This document shows, piece by piece, positions 16,357 to 24,532 of a DNA stretch of 64,000 nt; position 1 is the stretch's first letter, and every line of letters starts with the position of its first letter. The translations under genes and the position numbers were made by a program. Origin of the DNA: Chitinophaga agri (lineage in GTDB: Bacteria > Bacteroidota > Bacteroidia > Chitinophagales > Chitinophagaceae); contig NZ_CP048113.1 of assembly GCF_010093065.1 (NCBI RefSeq), positions 2,232,001 through 2,296,000 on the forward strand, given 5' to 3'. The notes below the pieces were generated by a model. The model was given only the letters and a program-made list of their open reading frames with translations. It was not told where the DNA came from and did no database searches.

Positions 16357-18783
16357 TTAACGGGCCAGTATTACCGTTCCTTTGCGCAGCACATCCCCAC
16401 ATACGGTCTTAGCCCTGATCATATACACATAGGTACCTGCCGGCTGTGCCATGCCTTTAAAAGTCCCATCCCAGCAGTCGCCGGGGTACCGCGTACTGAA
16501 GACCATATTTCCATGCCTGTTGAATACATTGAACTCAAATGTATTTGTCTCACCCCAGAACTTCAGTCCGAAACAATCGTTACGGCCATCGCCATTCGGT
16601 GAAAATGCAGAAGGTACCGGATAACGGGTAAACGACAATGCAACGTCTACATTCACCGTGATCGCTTTTACTTCTGTACAGCCATTTTCATCCATGACCG
16701 TCACTTCATAGGTGGCAGTCTTTAAGGGAGACACCACGGGATTGGCCACCAGGCTGTTGGATATAGCAACAGCAGGCGTCCAGCTATAGTAGCGGCCGCC
16801 AGTTGCTTCCAGTATAACTTCCGGATGCGCACAGTCGATATCGCCCGATTTCACAACACCGGCTACCGGTAACGGATGCACCTTCACAGGCACCATGAAC
16901 GTATCGGATACCGCACAGGTATGATGTTCCATGTATACTTTAAAAAGCGAATCACAGGTAGGCGCAATTGTGATCATCGGGCCATTCGCTAACAGCGAAT
17001 CCCTGTCAGTGTACCACCTGTATACATCGCCTCCTTTACAGACAACATCGATGGTCTGTCCGAGACATGCTACAGGCGTATCAGGAATGACCCTCATTTC
17101 CGGTGCCGGATTCACAACTACATTGATCACGGCCTTACTCGTACAACCATAGATGGTTGTGGCGGTAGCAGTGTAAGAGGTGGTGACAACAGGTGTAGCA
17201 ACAGGATCGCTGATAATGCCATTGCTCAGTGAACTGTCGGGCGACCAGCTATAGGTCGCGGGAATATCAGAGATAGCATATAGTTGTACTGATTTACCGG
17301 CGCAAATAGCAGTATCACTTCTTTTATTAAAGACAGGAGATGGATTTACATGAATGGTCAGACTGGCAGCACCCGGACACCCCTCAGCGTCCACACCATT
17401 TACAGTATAAGTAGTGGTGACCATTGGCGTAGCGAGCGGATTTGGAATAGTATCGGCAGAGAGCCCTGTTGAAGGCGTCCACTGATACTTCACGCCACCA
17501 CTGGCGTTGAGCTGCGCAGGCTTACCAGCGCAGAGCACCATGTTGGACAGTGTATTGATATTCGCAGCGCAGGGCGCCTGAATAGTGACAAGATAGTCTT
17601 CTACTTCCCCATCAGGTGCAAAGCCGGCAGGTGTGCTGACAGACCGCTGGTCGGTTGCTATCCGGAAGCGAAAACCATATTGTGGCATTCTTCCTTTGAT
17701 AAAACCATCTGGCAATCCTGTCCAGCTTAGTGTAGCATTGGTGGCATTCGCAGGCACCACGGCTGTGACCATTTCCGTCCTCTCAAATACACCGTTCCTG
17801 TTGTAGTCGAACCATCCGCTGATGTATGCATTTCTGCCTGTTGAATTATGCAGTGGTAACGTCAACGTATATTCGCCGTTTCCGGTGTAGTCGGGAAAAG
17901 CACTGAGCGCCTCTTCATCCGGGCCATGCAGATTATCCTCTGTCATACCGGCCGGATCTGCATCACCCGGTACACTGCCCAGGTATAATGCGGACTGCAG
18001 GTTGGTGAGCGGAAAAGGAACTGCATAATTACAGGGTTGCTGCGTGGCATATACGAGTTGATGAGCAGCATACCCGTAACTGGCAGGCAGGTCACCTTCA
18101 TCTGTCTGCGATATGATACCCAATGCGACAGCACTGCTACCATGGCCGGTACGAAGCAGACCGACATCCAGTCTGAAGGATGTAACAGCCGGAATATCAG
18201 CAGCAATAACGGGCAGTTGCCCGATACCTGGTGTGCCGCCATAGGTATCGGAAATGGTGGCAGTTGCCGTACCACAGCCCACCAGCGGATTATTCACCTG
18301 TGTAGAGGTCCTGAAGAACTCTATTGTACGCCAGGTGCCGGCAGATGTGGTCAGTACCAGCGATTCCAGAGTGCTGCTCGCTTCCGCATCAGCTGCCACC
18401 AGTGTACAAGGTGCTGGTCTGCCATGACGTGTAGCACTGACAGTTATCGTAAAGCTACTGTTAAAGAAGTTGTTAGGTGTCCATAAGGCAGGTTGAATGG
18501 TTGTATCTGTGAAATCGTATAAGCTTTTCAGTAACGCACCATTCCAGGTATTCATCTTTTTTGGGGAAACAGGCGTCCCGGCTACATCCGAGAGGGTGAA
18601 GGTCACAGAAAGGCCATCTGCGGTGATAAATGTTCTGGTCGCGCCGTTCTCTATCTTCATACCTGACCAGTCCATCCACCACACAGCATCTCTCAGATGA
18701 CCGGTACCGGCGTCAGCGAATTGTGCAAATGACTGGGTATGAAGCAATAACAGCAACGATGGTAGCAATAAAAATCTTGGCAT
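16357..18783 (-). CDS. T9SS type B cargo with GEVED and Ig-like domains
   Basis: The 808-residue protein has a signal peptide (MPRFLLLPSLLLLLHTQSFAQ) and an N-terminal jellyroll-like region. A GEVED domain follows (about 270-400, with DYTGNGEYTLTLPL, YISGWFDYNRNGVFE and GEVEDYLVTI). Then come three to four Ig/PKD-like repeats sharing CAGKPAQLNASGG and TTTYTVNGVDAEGC patterns. The C-terminal CHU_C domain (about 715-808) reads PSAFSPNGDGRNDCFG, FNVFNRHGNMVF, WDGTFKG and GTYVYMIRA. That C-terminus directs type IX secretion of the type B class, often to the cell surface. It is probably an adhesin or surface-binding protein. The even cysteine spacing in the repeats fits an extracellular location. 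Confidence 0.9.
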   Translation of the reverse strand: MPRFLLLPSLLLLLHTQSFAQFADAGTGHLRDAVWWMDWSGMKIENGATRTFITADGLSVTFTLSDVAGTPVSPKKMNTWNGALLKSLYDFTDTTIQPALWTPNNFFNSSFTITVSATRHGRPAPCTLVAADAEASSTLESLVLTTSAGTWRTIEFFRTSTQVNNPLVGCGTATATISDTYGGTPGIGQLPVIAADIPAVTSFRLDVGLLRTGHGSSAVALGIISQTDEGDLPASYGYAAHQLVYATQQPCNYAVPFPLTNLQSALYLGSVPGDADPAGMTEDNLHGPDEEALSAFPDYTGNGEYTLTLPLHNSTGRNAYISGWFDYNRNGVFERTEMVTAVVPANATNATLSWTGLPDGFIKGRMPQYGFRFRIATDQRSVSTPAGFAPDGEVEDYLVTIQAPCAANINTLSNMVLCAGKPAQLNASGGVKYQWTPSTGLSADTIPNPLATPMVTTTYTVNGVDAEGCPGAASLTIHVNPSPVFNKRSDTAICAGKSVQLYAISDIPATYSWSPDSSLSNGIISDPVATPVVTTSYTATATTIYGCTSKAVINVVVNPAPEMRVIPDTPVACLGQTIDVVCKGGDVYRWYTDRDSLLANGPMITIAPTCDSLFKVYMEHHTCAVSDTFMVPVKVHPLPVAGVVKSGDIDCAHPEVILEATGGRYYSWTPAVAISNSLVANPVVSPLKTATYEVTVMDENGCTEVKAITVNVDVALSFTRYPVPSAFSPNGDGRNDCFGLKFWGETNTFEFNVFNRHGNMVFSTRYPGDCWDGTFKGMAQPAGTYVYMIRAKTVCGDVLRKGTVILAR

Positions 18784-18854
18784 TCGGTTTATATATTATA
18801 GGGACGTTTTTCAAAAGATAGATATAGGTCTCCGGCTAACTGTTTCATTCTCAC

Positions 18855-18904
18855 CACGTAAGCCCAAACGTGCTACTACAAAGGCTTTCAGGCAGGCTTA
18901 CGTG
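18855..18904. repeat. 10-bp inverted repeat with 30-nt spacer
   Basis: CACGTAAGCC (18855-18864) and GGCTTACGTG (18895-18904) are perfect inverted repeats in the roughly 300-bp gap between the divergent T9SS-cargo and ADP-ribosylglycohydrolase genes. This could be a regulator site pair or an RNA hairpin. The rest of the gap shows only the -7 box at 19057. Confidence 0.5.
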
Positions 18905-19056
18905 TAAAATAGTAAATAAAATCATAATTCAAAAGAGAGTTTCCCGTCCAGGGACATATCCTAAAAACCGTACATCTGCAGAGGTTGTGCAGGAGCTATC
19001 GGTACTATAGTTTTTGTTGAACGGTAAGCGTTTCCCCGTTTTATGGTACTTTTTCC

Positions 19057-19064
19057 TACTTTTG
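19057..19064 (+). promoter_or_regulatory. -7 box upstream of ADP-ribosylglycohydrolase
   Basis: TACTTTTG matches TAnnTTTG and lies 22 bp before the ATG. I see no convincing -33 TTTG at 18-20 bp upstream. Confidence 0.4.
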
Positions 19065-19086
19065 GCACCTGCTATCTGCGAACACT

Positions 19087-19992
19087 ATGTATACACCCGA
19101 TCTTCACCGTGCCAACATATCACTGACAGGTCTTTCTGTAGGCGATGCTTTCGGAGAAACCTTCTTCGGCAAAGAGGACGTTATCATGGAAAGACTGCAT
19201 CATAAAACGCTGCAGGAAGGCACCTGGCCATTTACTGATGATACTGTGATGAGCATTGGTATTTACAGAACACTAGTCAGCTATGGTAAAATAGACCAGG
19301 ATGCGCTGGCAAAGATATTTGCAGATAATTACCTGCTGGACGCTTACCGGGGTTATGGTGGTACGGCACATGCTATCCTGAAAGCCTTTGCTGCTGGTCA
19401 ACACTGGAAAACAGTGAGTCAGCAGCTGTTTGATGGTATGGGCTCTATGGGGAATGGTGCTGCGATGCGTTCCGGGTTGATAGGTGCGGCCTTTCATGAA
19501 GATGCAGCCGTTGTAACAGCACAGGCGATCCTCGCGGCAGAAGTGACCCATTTCAATCCGGAGGCGGTTGCCGGTGCAGTGGCAGTGGCGCTGGCTGCGT
19601 GCATATGCGCCCGGCATCCGGCCGGTACATTAACCCCTGCTGCCTTCTTTGATTTTATAAGCCATCATACCCCCGAAAGCGATCTGAAATATAAGATCCG
19701 GAAAGCCGCAACATTGCCGGCACATTATGACATCAGGACAGTGACAGCTATCCTGGGAAATGGCATTAAACTCATGGCGCAGGATACAGTTCCTTTTGCC
19801 CTCTGGTGCTGTGCGCACCACCTGTATGATTATGAAAAAGCACTGTGGACAGCGGTATCCGGCCTTGGCGACAGGGATACGATCGCTGCCATCGTGGGTA
19901 GTATCGTCGTGCTATCTGCCGGTATAGAAAGCATACCCCGTCAGTGGGTATTGCAGAGAGAGTACCTGGAAGACTCGGCCTTTTTCAGTTAA
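19087..19992 (+). CDS. ADP-ribosylglycohydrolase family protein
   Basis: The 301-residue all-helical protein carries the family metal motifs: GLSVGDAFGETFFG (15-28), PFTDDTVMSIG (49-59, D51 and D52) and GLGDRDTIAAIVGSI near 260-273 (D262, D264, T265). A GNGAAMRSG segment lies in the middle. Members bind two magnesium ions and remove ADP-ribose from proteins or small molecules, or relate to dinitrogenase-reductase-activating glycohydrolase. It is probably cytoplasmic. It converges on the DUF434 gene with 5 bp between stop codons. The substrate is unknown. Confidence 0.88.
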   Translation: MYTPDLHRANISLTGLSVGDAFGETFFGKEDVIMERLHHKTLQEGTWPFTDDTVMSIGIYRTLVSYGKIDQDALAKIFADNYLLDAYRGYGGTAHAILKAFAAGQHWKTVSQQLFDGMGSMGNGAAMRSGLIGAAFHEDAAVVTAQAILAAEVTHFNPEAVAGAVAVALAACICARHPAGTLTPAAFFDFISHHTPESDLKYKIRKAATLPAHYDIRTVTAILGNGIKLMAQDTVPFALWCCAHHLYDYEKALWTAVSGLGDRDTIAAIVGSIVVLSAGIESIPRQWVLQREYLEDSAFFS

Positions 19993-19997
19993 CCTGT

Positions 19998-20735
19998 TCA
20001 GGCGCCGGACTGCACTATACGTAGCTCCCGGTCGTGCAGCTGCGCAATGATATAGGCACCCAGATTGAACCAGGCGACACAATCATCCAGTACCCAGGCA
20101 TCTGCGCTACATACAACAGCGTGGCTGTCAATAAGGTATTTATCGGGAGAGGTCTCCAGTCGCGCGTCCCAGTGAAAGCCGCGCTGTTCAGCGATCTCAT
20201 AGCACATACCTTTCATCTTTCCACTATTGGACACCGGCGCATCGAAGATCCAGGTGACATTTGTGACACCTAGTTGCTGCAGGGCCTCCCCTACCAGTCG
20301 CAACACCTCTTCCGTCTGACTGACCTTCCGGTAAGCACCGTGTACGGAAGATATATCGCGGAAACAACCATCCAGTCCCCTGAAAATATACCCACCCGAC
20401 AACGCCGTTTCCAGCAGTATCAGGATATTGAACGCATCCAGTAATACTTCCTTTCCTTTCAGGTCAGCCGCTGATAATTCTTTGTTCCGTCTGTTCCTGA
20501 GCTGAACATCCGAACATGCCATGCCCTGGAGCGCCTGCTGCTGGCGTTTCACGAGCTGATATCTGTTACCCACCAATGCCAGGGCGGCCTTAAAAGGATA
20601 GTCCCTGCTGAGCAGAAAACAGAGGTCCTCCAATGCCTGCTGCATATGTTGCAGTGCTGCCGGCTGACCAAATAAATGACTATCTTCATGATGTTTCTCT
20701 CTATCTCTGGCTGTAGGTGATTGTTGGTTATCCAT
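19998..20735 (-). CDS. DUF434-type protein (COG2454-like)
   Basis: The protein matches my memory of DUF434 proteins: an N-terminal helical part (about 25-95, with LSRDYPFKAALALVGNRYQL and LRNRRNKEL) followed by a Rossmann-like part (about 95-240). That second part includes LLDAFNILILLETALSGG, FRGLDGCFRDISSVHGAYRK, WIFDAPVSNSGKMKG and the closing DAWVLDDCVAWFNLG. The Asp-rich second part resembles PIN/NYN-type nuclease folds, but no activity is established. It lies convergent to the ADP-ribosylglycohydrolase gene. Confidence 0.7.
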   Translation of the reverse strand: MDNQQSPTARDREKHHEDSHLFGQPAALQHMQQALEDLCFLLSRDYPFKAALALVGNRYQLVKRQQQALQGMACSDVQLRNRRNKELSAADLKGKEVLLDAFNILILLETALSGGYIFRGLDGCFRDISSVHGAYRKVSQTEEVLRLVGEALQQLGVTNVTWIFDAPVSNSGKMKGMCYEIAEQRGFHWDARLETSPDKYLIDSHAVVCSADAWVLDDCVAWFNLGAYIIAQLHDRELRIVQSGA

Positions 20736-20838
20736 AGTGTCCCGCGATGGTATTTCAGCGCCTCCGGCAACAAAGTAACGGATTACCGTTAATCTTTTAA
20801 AAAATGATCAGTCTTCATTAAGTATACTTTCGGTTTAG

Positions 20839-20922
20839 TATTCATCAGGTAAGCTTTCTCCTCCGTTTCTCCTCCGTTTTAAAACGGAGGAGAAACGGAG
20901 GAGAAAGCTTACCTGATGAATA
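20839..20922. repeat. 84-bp perfect palindrome without spacer
   Basis: Bases 20839-20880 are the exact reverse complement of 20881-20922, giving two 42-bp arms with no loop. One bulged base (G at 20838) lets the symmetry continue about five more bases on each side. The left arm is pyrimidine-rich and contains CTCCTCCGTTT twice; the centre is TTTTAAAA. It lies in the 368-bp gap between the divergent DUF434 and secreted-protein genes and has no T-tract, so it does not look like a terminator. Nothing else is evident in this gap. Confidence 0.9.
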
Positions 20923-21103
20923 TAAACAGATCGGAAAAGACGCGGTTGTTCAGCGTACAATTCAGTATTTCCCGCAAGTTTTTTCCCGGGTTTTCTGCTT
21001 AAATTTGAGGTATAAACAACTACTTCAACAATCCATAAAACCTTACTGATTTCAGGTTTTATTCAATATAAATTTTGATTTTCTTTCTGATTATTAATTG
21101 AAT

Positions 21104-21859
21104 ATGCGGTTTACGACGATACTGAGATACATTGTTATAACGGCACTGCTACTGGTAAATGCACCATCCTTCTGTCAGGTGCAACCCGGCACCTACAAAG
21201 TGATGATCGATACGTCAGCGCTGACGGCCTATGACACATTGATGGGGACTGATTTCTCATCACTGGTCATCCATCGTAAACACACATTCACGTATAAATT
21301 CAATAGAAGTGCAAGCTGTTTGCTGTGGTACCAGGCGGATGGTAAGTGGGAAACCAGAAAGGATACACTGATACTGACTGACGATGTAAGTAACTACATT
21401 CCATCCATCAGGAGCAGTGATACCAATAATGGGAAAGAGACGAGTATCCATGTGGTAGATGAAGACAGACAGTCAATGCCACACATGAAAGTGGCGTACA
21501 GATATTATAACAGTGAGGATACGTTAGTCGCTTATACGGATGGCGACGGAAAGATCGTCTTTAAAGACCTATTCCCTGCAAGGGTCAGGCAAAAGCTTCC
21601 CGGCGGATTTATTGTAGTAGACGATATCGAATTTAAGATATATGGCTACCGTGAGGGGAAATACAGTCCTATAGGTAATTGCTTCATTAACCAGGGTACC
21701 CAGAAGGAATGTACGATCGTAAAAAACACAACTCCCGTGAATGCCATACGGCAAACCTATTATCAGATAAACGGAAAAGAACTCAGATTTCTGTTTGTAA
21801 CCTATGACAAAGAGAATTTCTTTCCAACGCGCCACATGATGGGAAGTTTTTCTATGTGA
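21104..21859 (+). CDS. Secreted protein of unknown function
   Basis: A signal peptide (hydrophobic ILRYIVITALLLVNA, cleavage near SFCQ) is followed by about 225 residues rich in beta-strands. The first half has a lipocalin-like feel (PGTYKVMIDTS, GKWETRKDTLILTDD). A middle part resembles a carboxypeptidase-regulatory-like fold (VAYRYYNSEDTLVAYTDGDGKIVFKDLFP). I do not recognise the family. I chose the ATG at 21104; a TTG two codons upstream is also open. It follows the 84-bp palindrome by about 180 bp. Confidence 0.65.
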   Translation: MRFTTILRYIVITALLLVNAPSFCQVQPGTYKVMIDTSALTAYDTLMGTDFSSLVIHRKHTFTYKFNRSASCLLWYQADGKWETRKDTLILTDDVSNYIPSIRSSDTNNGKETSIHVVDEDRQSMPHMKVAYRYYNSEDTLVAYTDGDGKIVFKDLFPARVRQKLPGGFIVVDDIEFKIYGYREGKYSPIGNCFINQGTQKECTIVKNTTPVNAIRQTYYQINGKELRFLFVTYDKENFFPTRHMMGSFSM

Positions 21860-21952
21860 TGACCGGCTGTATATCCCGCATCAGAACGCATTCAACAATA
21901 CACTGCTCACAAAAAACATCTTCCGTTGTGACAAAACCAACAGATAGTGATC

Positions 21953-21975
21953 TATCTTTGAAGCTGTGAACAGCT
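21953..21975 (+). promoter_or_regulatory. -7 box plus AGCTGT-GA-ACAGCT palindrome
   Basis: TATCTTTG (21953-21960) matches the Bacteroidota -7 box. The perfect palindrome AGCTGT, GA, ACAGCT (21962-21975) falls on the expected transcription start, a good place for a repressor. The DUF4268 ATG is at 21986. Confidence 0.4.
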
Positions 21976-21985
21976 AATGTGATAC

Positions 21986-22450
21986 ATGTATTCTAAACAG
22001 GAAGTTTCCAAACTTAAACAGGCATTCTGGACAACATTCGGCAAGTATATGAAGCCAATACTTTCAGCTGATGGTGAGATCATCAGCTGGTCCAACTATA
22101 AAACAGGCATTCCGGGTATCAGCTTTAAAATGGACGCTGACAACCAAACTGCCAGTATTGCCATCGTTATCTCCCACACAGATATAACACTGCACCGGGA
22201 GTTTTACAATCAGTTCCTTCTGCATAAGACCATGCTTCAGGCTACGCTGGATGAAGATGACTGGCATTGGCAAAAGGAGACGACGGATGAATACGGACGC
22301 CTGGTCAGCACCATCAGTAAACAGGTAGATAATATATCCGTACTGCGGCAGGAAGACTGGCCCACGGTCATTTCTTTCTTTAAACCGCGTATTATCGCGT
22401 TAGATGAATTCTGGAGTATGGCAAAATATGCCTTTGAGGCGGTTATGTAA
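21986..22450 (+). CDS. DUF4268-domain protein
   Basis: The whole 154-residue protein matches the DUF4268 pattern: FWTTFGKYMKPIL at the N-terminus, WSNYKTGIPGISFKMDAD, YNQFLLHKTMLQATL, WHWQKETTDEYGRL and the C-terminal ISFFKPRIIALDEFWSMAK. The fold resembles nuclease-associated or DNA-binding accessory domains, but no function is established. Its end overlaps the convergent lycopene cyclase gene by 8 bp. Confidence 0.85.
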   Translation: MYSKQEVSKLKQAFWTTFGKYMKPILSADGEIISWSNYKTGIPGISFKMDADNQTASIAIVISHTDITLHREFYNQFLLHKTMLQATLDEDDWHWQKETTDEYGRLVSTISKQVDNISVLRQEDWPTVISFFKPRIIALDEFWSMAKYAFEAVM

Positions 22451-23189
22451 GCGGATGTACTTTATCGGCAGCCTTAGCCGGATGTTCATACCTGACAGCG
22501 GCCCCTCTGACAGATAGCAGGTATTCATACATGGCCACCTCTACACCGATCAGGAGCAGACCATATGCAATGTCCTCCAGCGGGATAGTCATTAATCTGG
22601 GACCAGCTATTTCCAGCGGATTATACCATACTACCGGCTCCGCGATCCATGAGCCGGTAAGCAGACCGTTCACTACCAGGAATGGCAACAGCATCAGGCC
22701 ATAGCAGATATAGAAACGACCGGTCCAGCTTCGCTTAGTCAGGAAGCCGGTCCAGAGAACGAACAGCGACATGAGCAATAGTGTGGCGAATGTGTAGATA
22801 TGTGCTGAAAACCAGAAAGCGCCTGCTACACCGATCATCAGTAACAGGCCGGATATGACGGTGGATGCCCTGTGCGACATGCGGAATGACGGCCACAGAC
22901 TAAATATGCAGTGATATGAAAAAAGACATGCATAAGGTATGCAGAGGAAGAACAGTACTTCTTCCAGCGGCAGATTAAAAAAGTACACACCCATCACATA
23001 TTTCGGATTGAAGCCCCATACCCCTGCCGATGTAAAAAAACAATCCCAGCAAATGAAAAGCAGTCCCGGAAATAACATAGCAGGCCACAGAAAGGGCCAT
23101 TGCTGATAGAACTTCAGCCTTGGATGAAAGGAGGCTATGAAAGGAACGATCAGGGAGCCTATGTCTATGGCCAGGTAAGTGTACTGCAT
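22443..23189 (-). CDS. Lycopene cyclase, CrtYc-CrtYd fusion type
   Basis: This 248-residue protein has six to eight transmembrane helices and two similar halves, each with the lycopene cyclase domain pattern. The first half has FFNLPLEEVLFF with the PxEE motif, and the second has LMTIPLEDIAYGLLL. It converts lycopene to beta-carotene at the inner membrane. It is the last gene of the carotenoid operon, one base after crtZ, and overlaps the convergent DUF4268 gene by 8 bp. Confidence 0.9.
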   Translation of the reverse strand: MQYTYLAIDIGSLIVPFIASFHPRLKFYQQWPFLWPAMLFPGLLFICWDCFFTSAGVWGFNPKYVMGVYFFNLPLEEVLFFLCIPYACLFSYHCIFSLWPSFRMSHRASTVISGLLLMIGVAGAFWFSAHIYTFATLLLMSLFVLWTGFLTKRSWTGRFYICYGLMLLPFLVVNGLLTGSWIAEPVVWYNPLEIAGPRLMTIPLEDIAYGLLLIGVEVAMYEYLLSVRGAAVRYEHPAKAADKVHPLT

Positions 23190-23190
23190 C

Positions 23191-23667
23191 TCAGGAATAT
23201 GTTTTCTCTTTCTTTATAGCATCTATCAGGTAACGCGCGGGAAAGCATAACATCCCGAAACATTCTCCTTCCTCCTTGCCGATATGTTTATGATGCATCT
23301 TGTGTGCCCTTCTTAACGCACGCAGATAAAAATTATCGGTGTGACGTAACCAGCGGAAACGCTGATGCACAAAGATATCGTGCACCAGGAAATAGGTGGC
23401 GCCATACAAGGTAATACCACTGGCAACAGCAATAAGGTAAGGCAGATGATATAACGTTCCCAACAGGAAGAGTAGCATGCCTGGTATGGCGAAGATGAGA
23501 AAGAAAAAATCGTTCTTTTCAAAAAAGCGGCCATCGTCTTTGCGATGATGGTCCTTATGCAGCGACCATAGCAGACCGTGCATGATGTATTTATGAGTAA
23601 ACCAGGCGACCATTTCCATTGCAACAAAAGCAGCCAGCCCGGTCAGGATATAGAATAATAACTGCAT
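23191..23667 (-). CDS. crtZ: Beta-carotene hydroxylase
   Basis: The 158-residue membrane enzyme has the histidine clusters of the fatty-acid-hydroxylase superfamily: H25 and H30 (THKYIMH), H37/H40/H41 (HKDHH), H96 and H101 (HDIFVHQR) and H122/H125/H126 (HKMHH). They bind the di-iron centre. Three to four hydrophobic helices surround them. It should hydroxylate beta-carotene rings to zeaxanthin. It sits between crtB and the cyclase gene in the operon. Confidence 0.92.
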   Translation of the reverse strand: MQLLFYILTGLAAFVAMEMVAWFTHKYIMHGLLWSLHKDHHRKDDGRFFEKNDFFFLIFAIPGMLLFLLGTLYHLPYLIAVASGITLYGATYFLVHDIFVHQRFRWLRHTDNFYLRALRRAHKMHHKHIGKEEGECFGMLCFPARYLIDAIKKEKTYS

Positions 23668-23704
23668 AACCGGTTTTTTTTATCATCCGTTCAATCATCC
23701 AATG

Positions 23705-24532
23705 TTATCTGGGTTGCAGTAACATTGTTTGTAACATAATGCCGATCTTATGACTATTGGCCACACGGACGCGGGCAGTCATGATCTTCTGTGGAGGCAG
23801 GTTACGGATCTTGTTAAACAATACTTTATAATACGCATATGCCAAATATACCCCTTTACGAGAAGAAAGTGGTAATGCCTTGATACCGGCCAGTGCCTCA
23901 TTAAAATCCGCTTCAATTTCCGCCTCTATAGCGGCCTTTTCTGCGCAGGAAAAGTTATTGAGATTGACCTGCGGAAAATAATGGCGGCCCAGTTCCTGGC
24001 TGTCGGTACGCACGTCCCTCAGAAAGTTCACCTTCTGGAAAGCAGCCCCCAGCTTCATCGCCGGATATTTTAGCTGCTCATATAGATCATGGTCTCCGTT
24101 AGTGAATACCCTGAGGCACATCAGTCCTACAACTTCAGCCGAACCGAGGATATATTTTTCGTAAATACTCCTTGTGTAAAAATGCTGGTGGAGGTCCATT
24201 TCCATACTGTCCAGAAATGTATCCACCAGCTCCTGTTCTATATTATACTGATGTACTACATGCTGAAAACTGTTTAGAATAGGGTTGAGACTGATCTTCT
24301 CCCTGATAGCGCGATAGGTTTGTTCTCTGAAATCATTCAGTAACGTTTCTTTCGGATAGCCATGAAACGAGTCTACTATCTCATCAGCAAACCGCACGAA
24401 CCCGTATATACCATAAATAGGTGCATGAAACTTCCTGGCGAGCAATTGTATACCAAGGGAGAAAGAGGTGCTGTAGGCCTTCGTAGTGAGTTTACTGCAG
24501 GCGGCACTCACACTGTCAAATAACGCTTTCAT
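23705..24532 (-). CDS. crtB: Phytoene synthase
   Basis: This 275-residue trans-prenyl synthase of the squalene/phytoene type has both Asp-rich motifs: DEIVD (50-54) and NFLRDVRTDSQELGR (about 163-177). It would condense two geranylgeranyl diphosphates into phytoene. Its start overlaps the end of crtI by 17 bp, so translation is coupled. About 37 bp separate it from crtZ. Confidence 0.94.
   Translation of the reverse strand: MKALFDSVSAACSKLTTKAYSTSFSLGIQLLARKFHAPIYGIYGFVRFADEIVDSFHGYPKETLLNDFREQTYRAIREKISLNPILNSFQHVVHQYNIEQELVDTFLDSMEMDLHQHFYTRSIYEKYILGSAEVVGLMCLRVFTNGDHDLYEQLKYPAMKLGAAFQKVNFLRDVRTDSQELGRHYFPQVNLNNFSCAEKAAIEAEIEADFNEALAGIKALPLSSRKGVYLAYAYYKVLFNKIRNLPPQKIMTARVRVANSHKIGIMLQTMLLQPR

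Noticed and set aside
20839..20922. Intrinsic terminator
   Set aside because: It has no loop and no T-tract, and lies between divergent genes with no transcript ending there.
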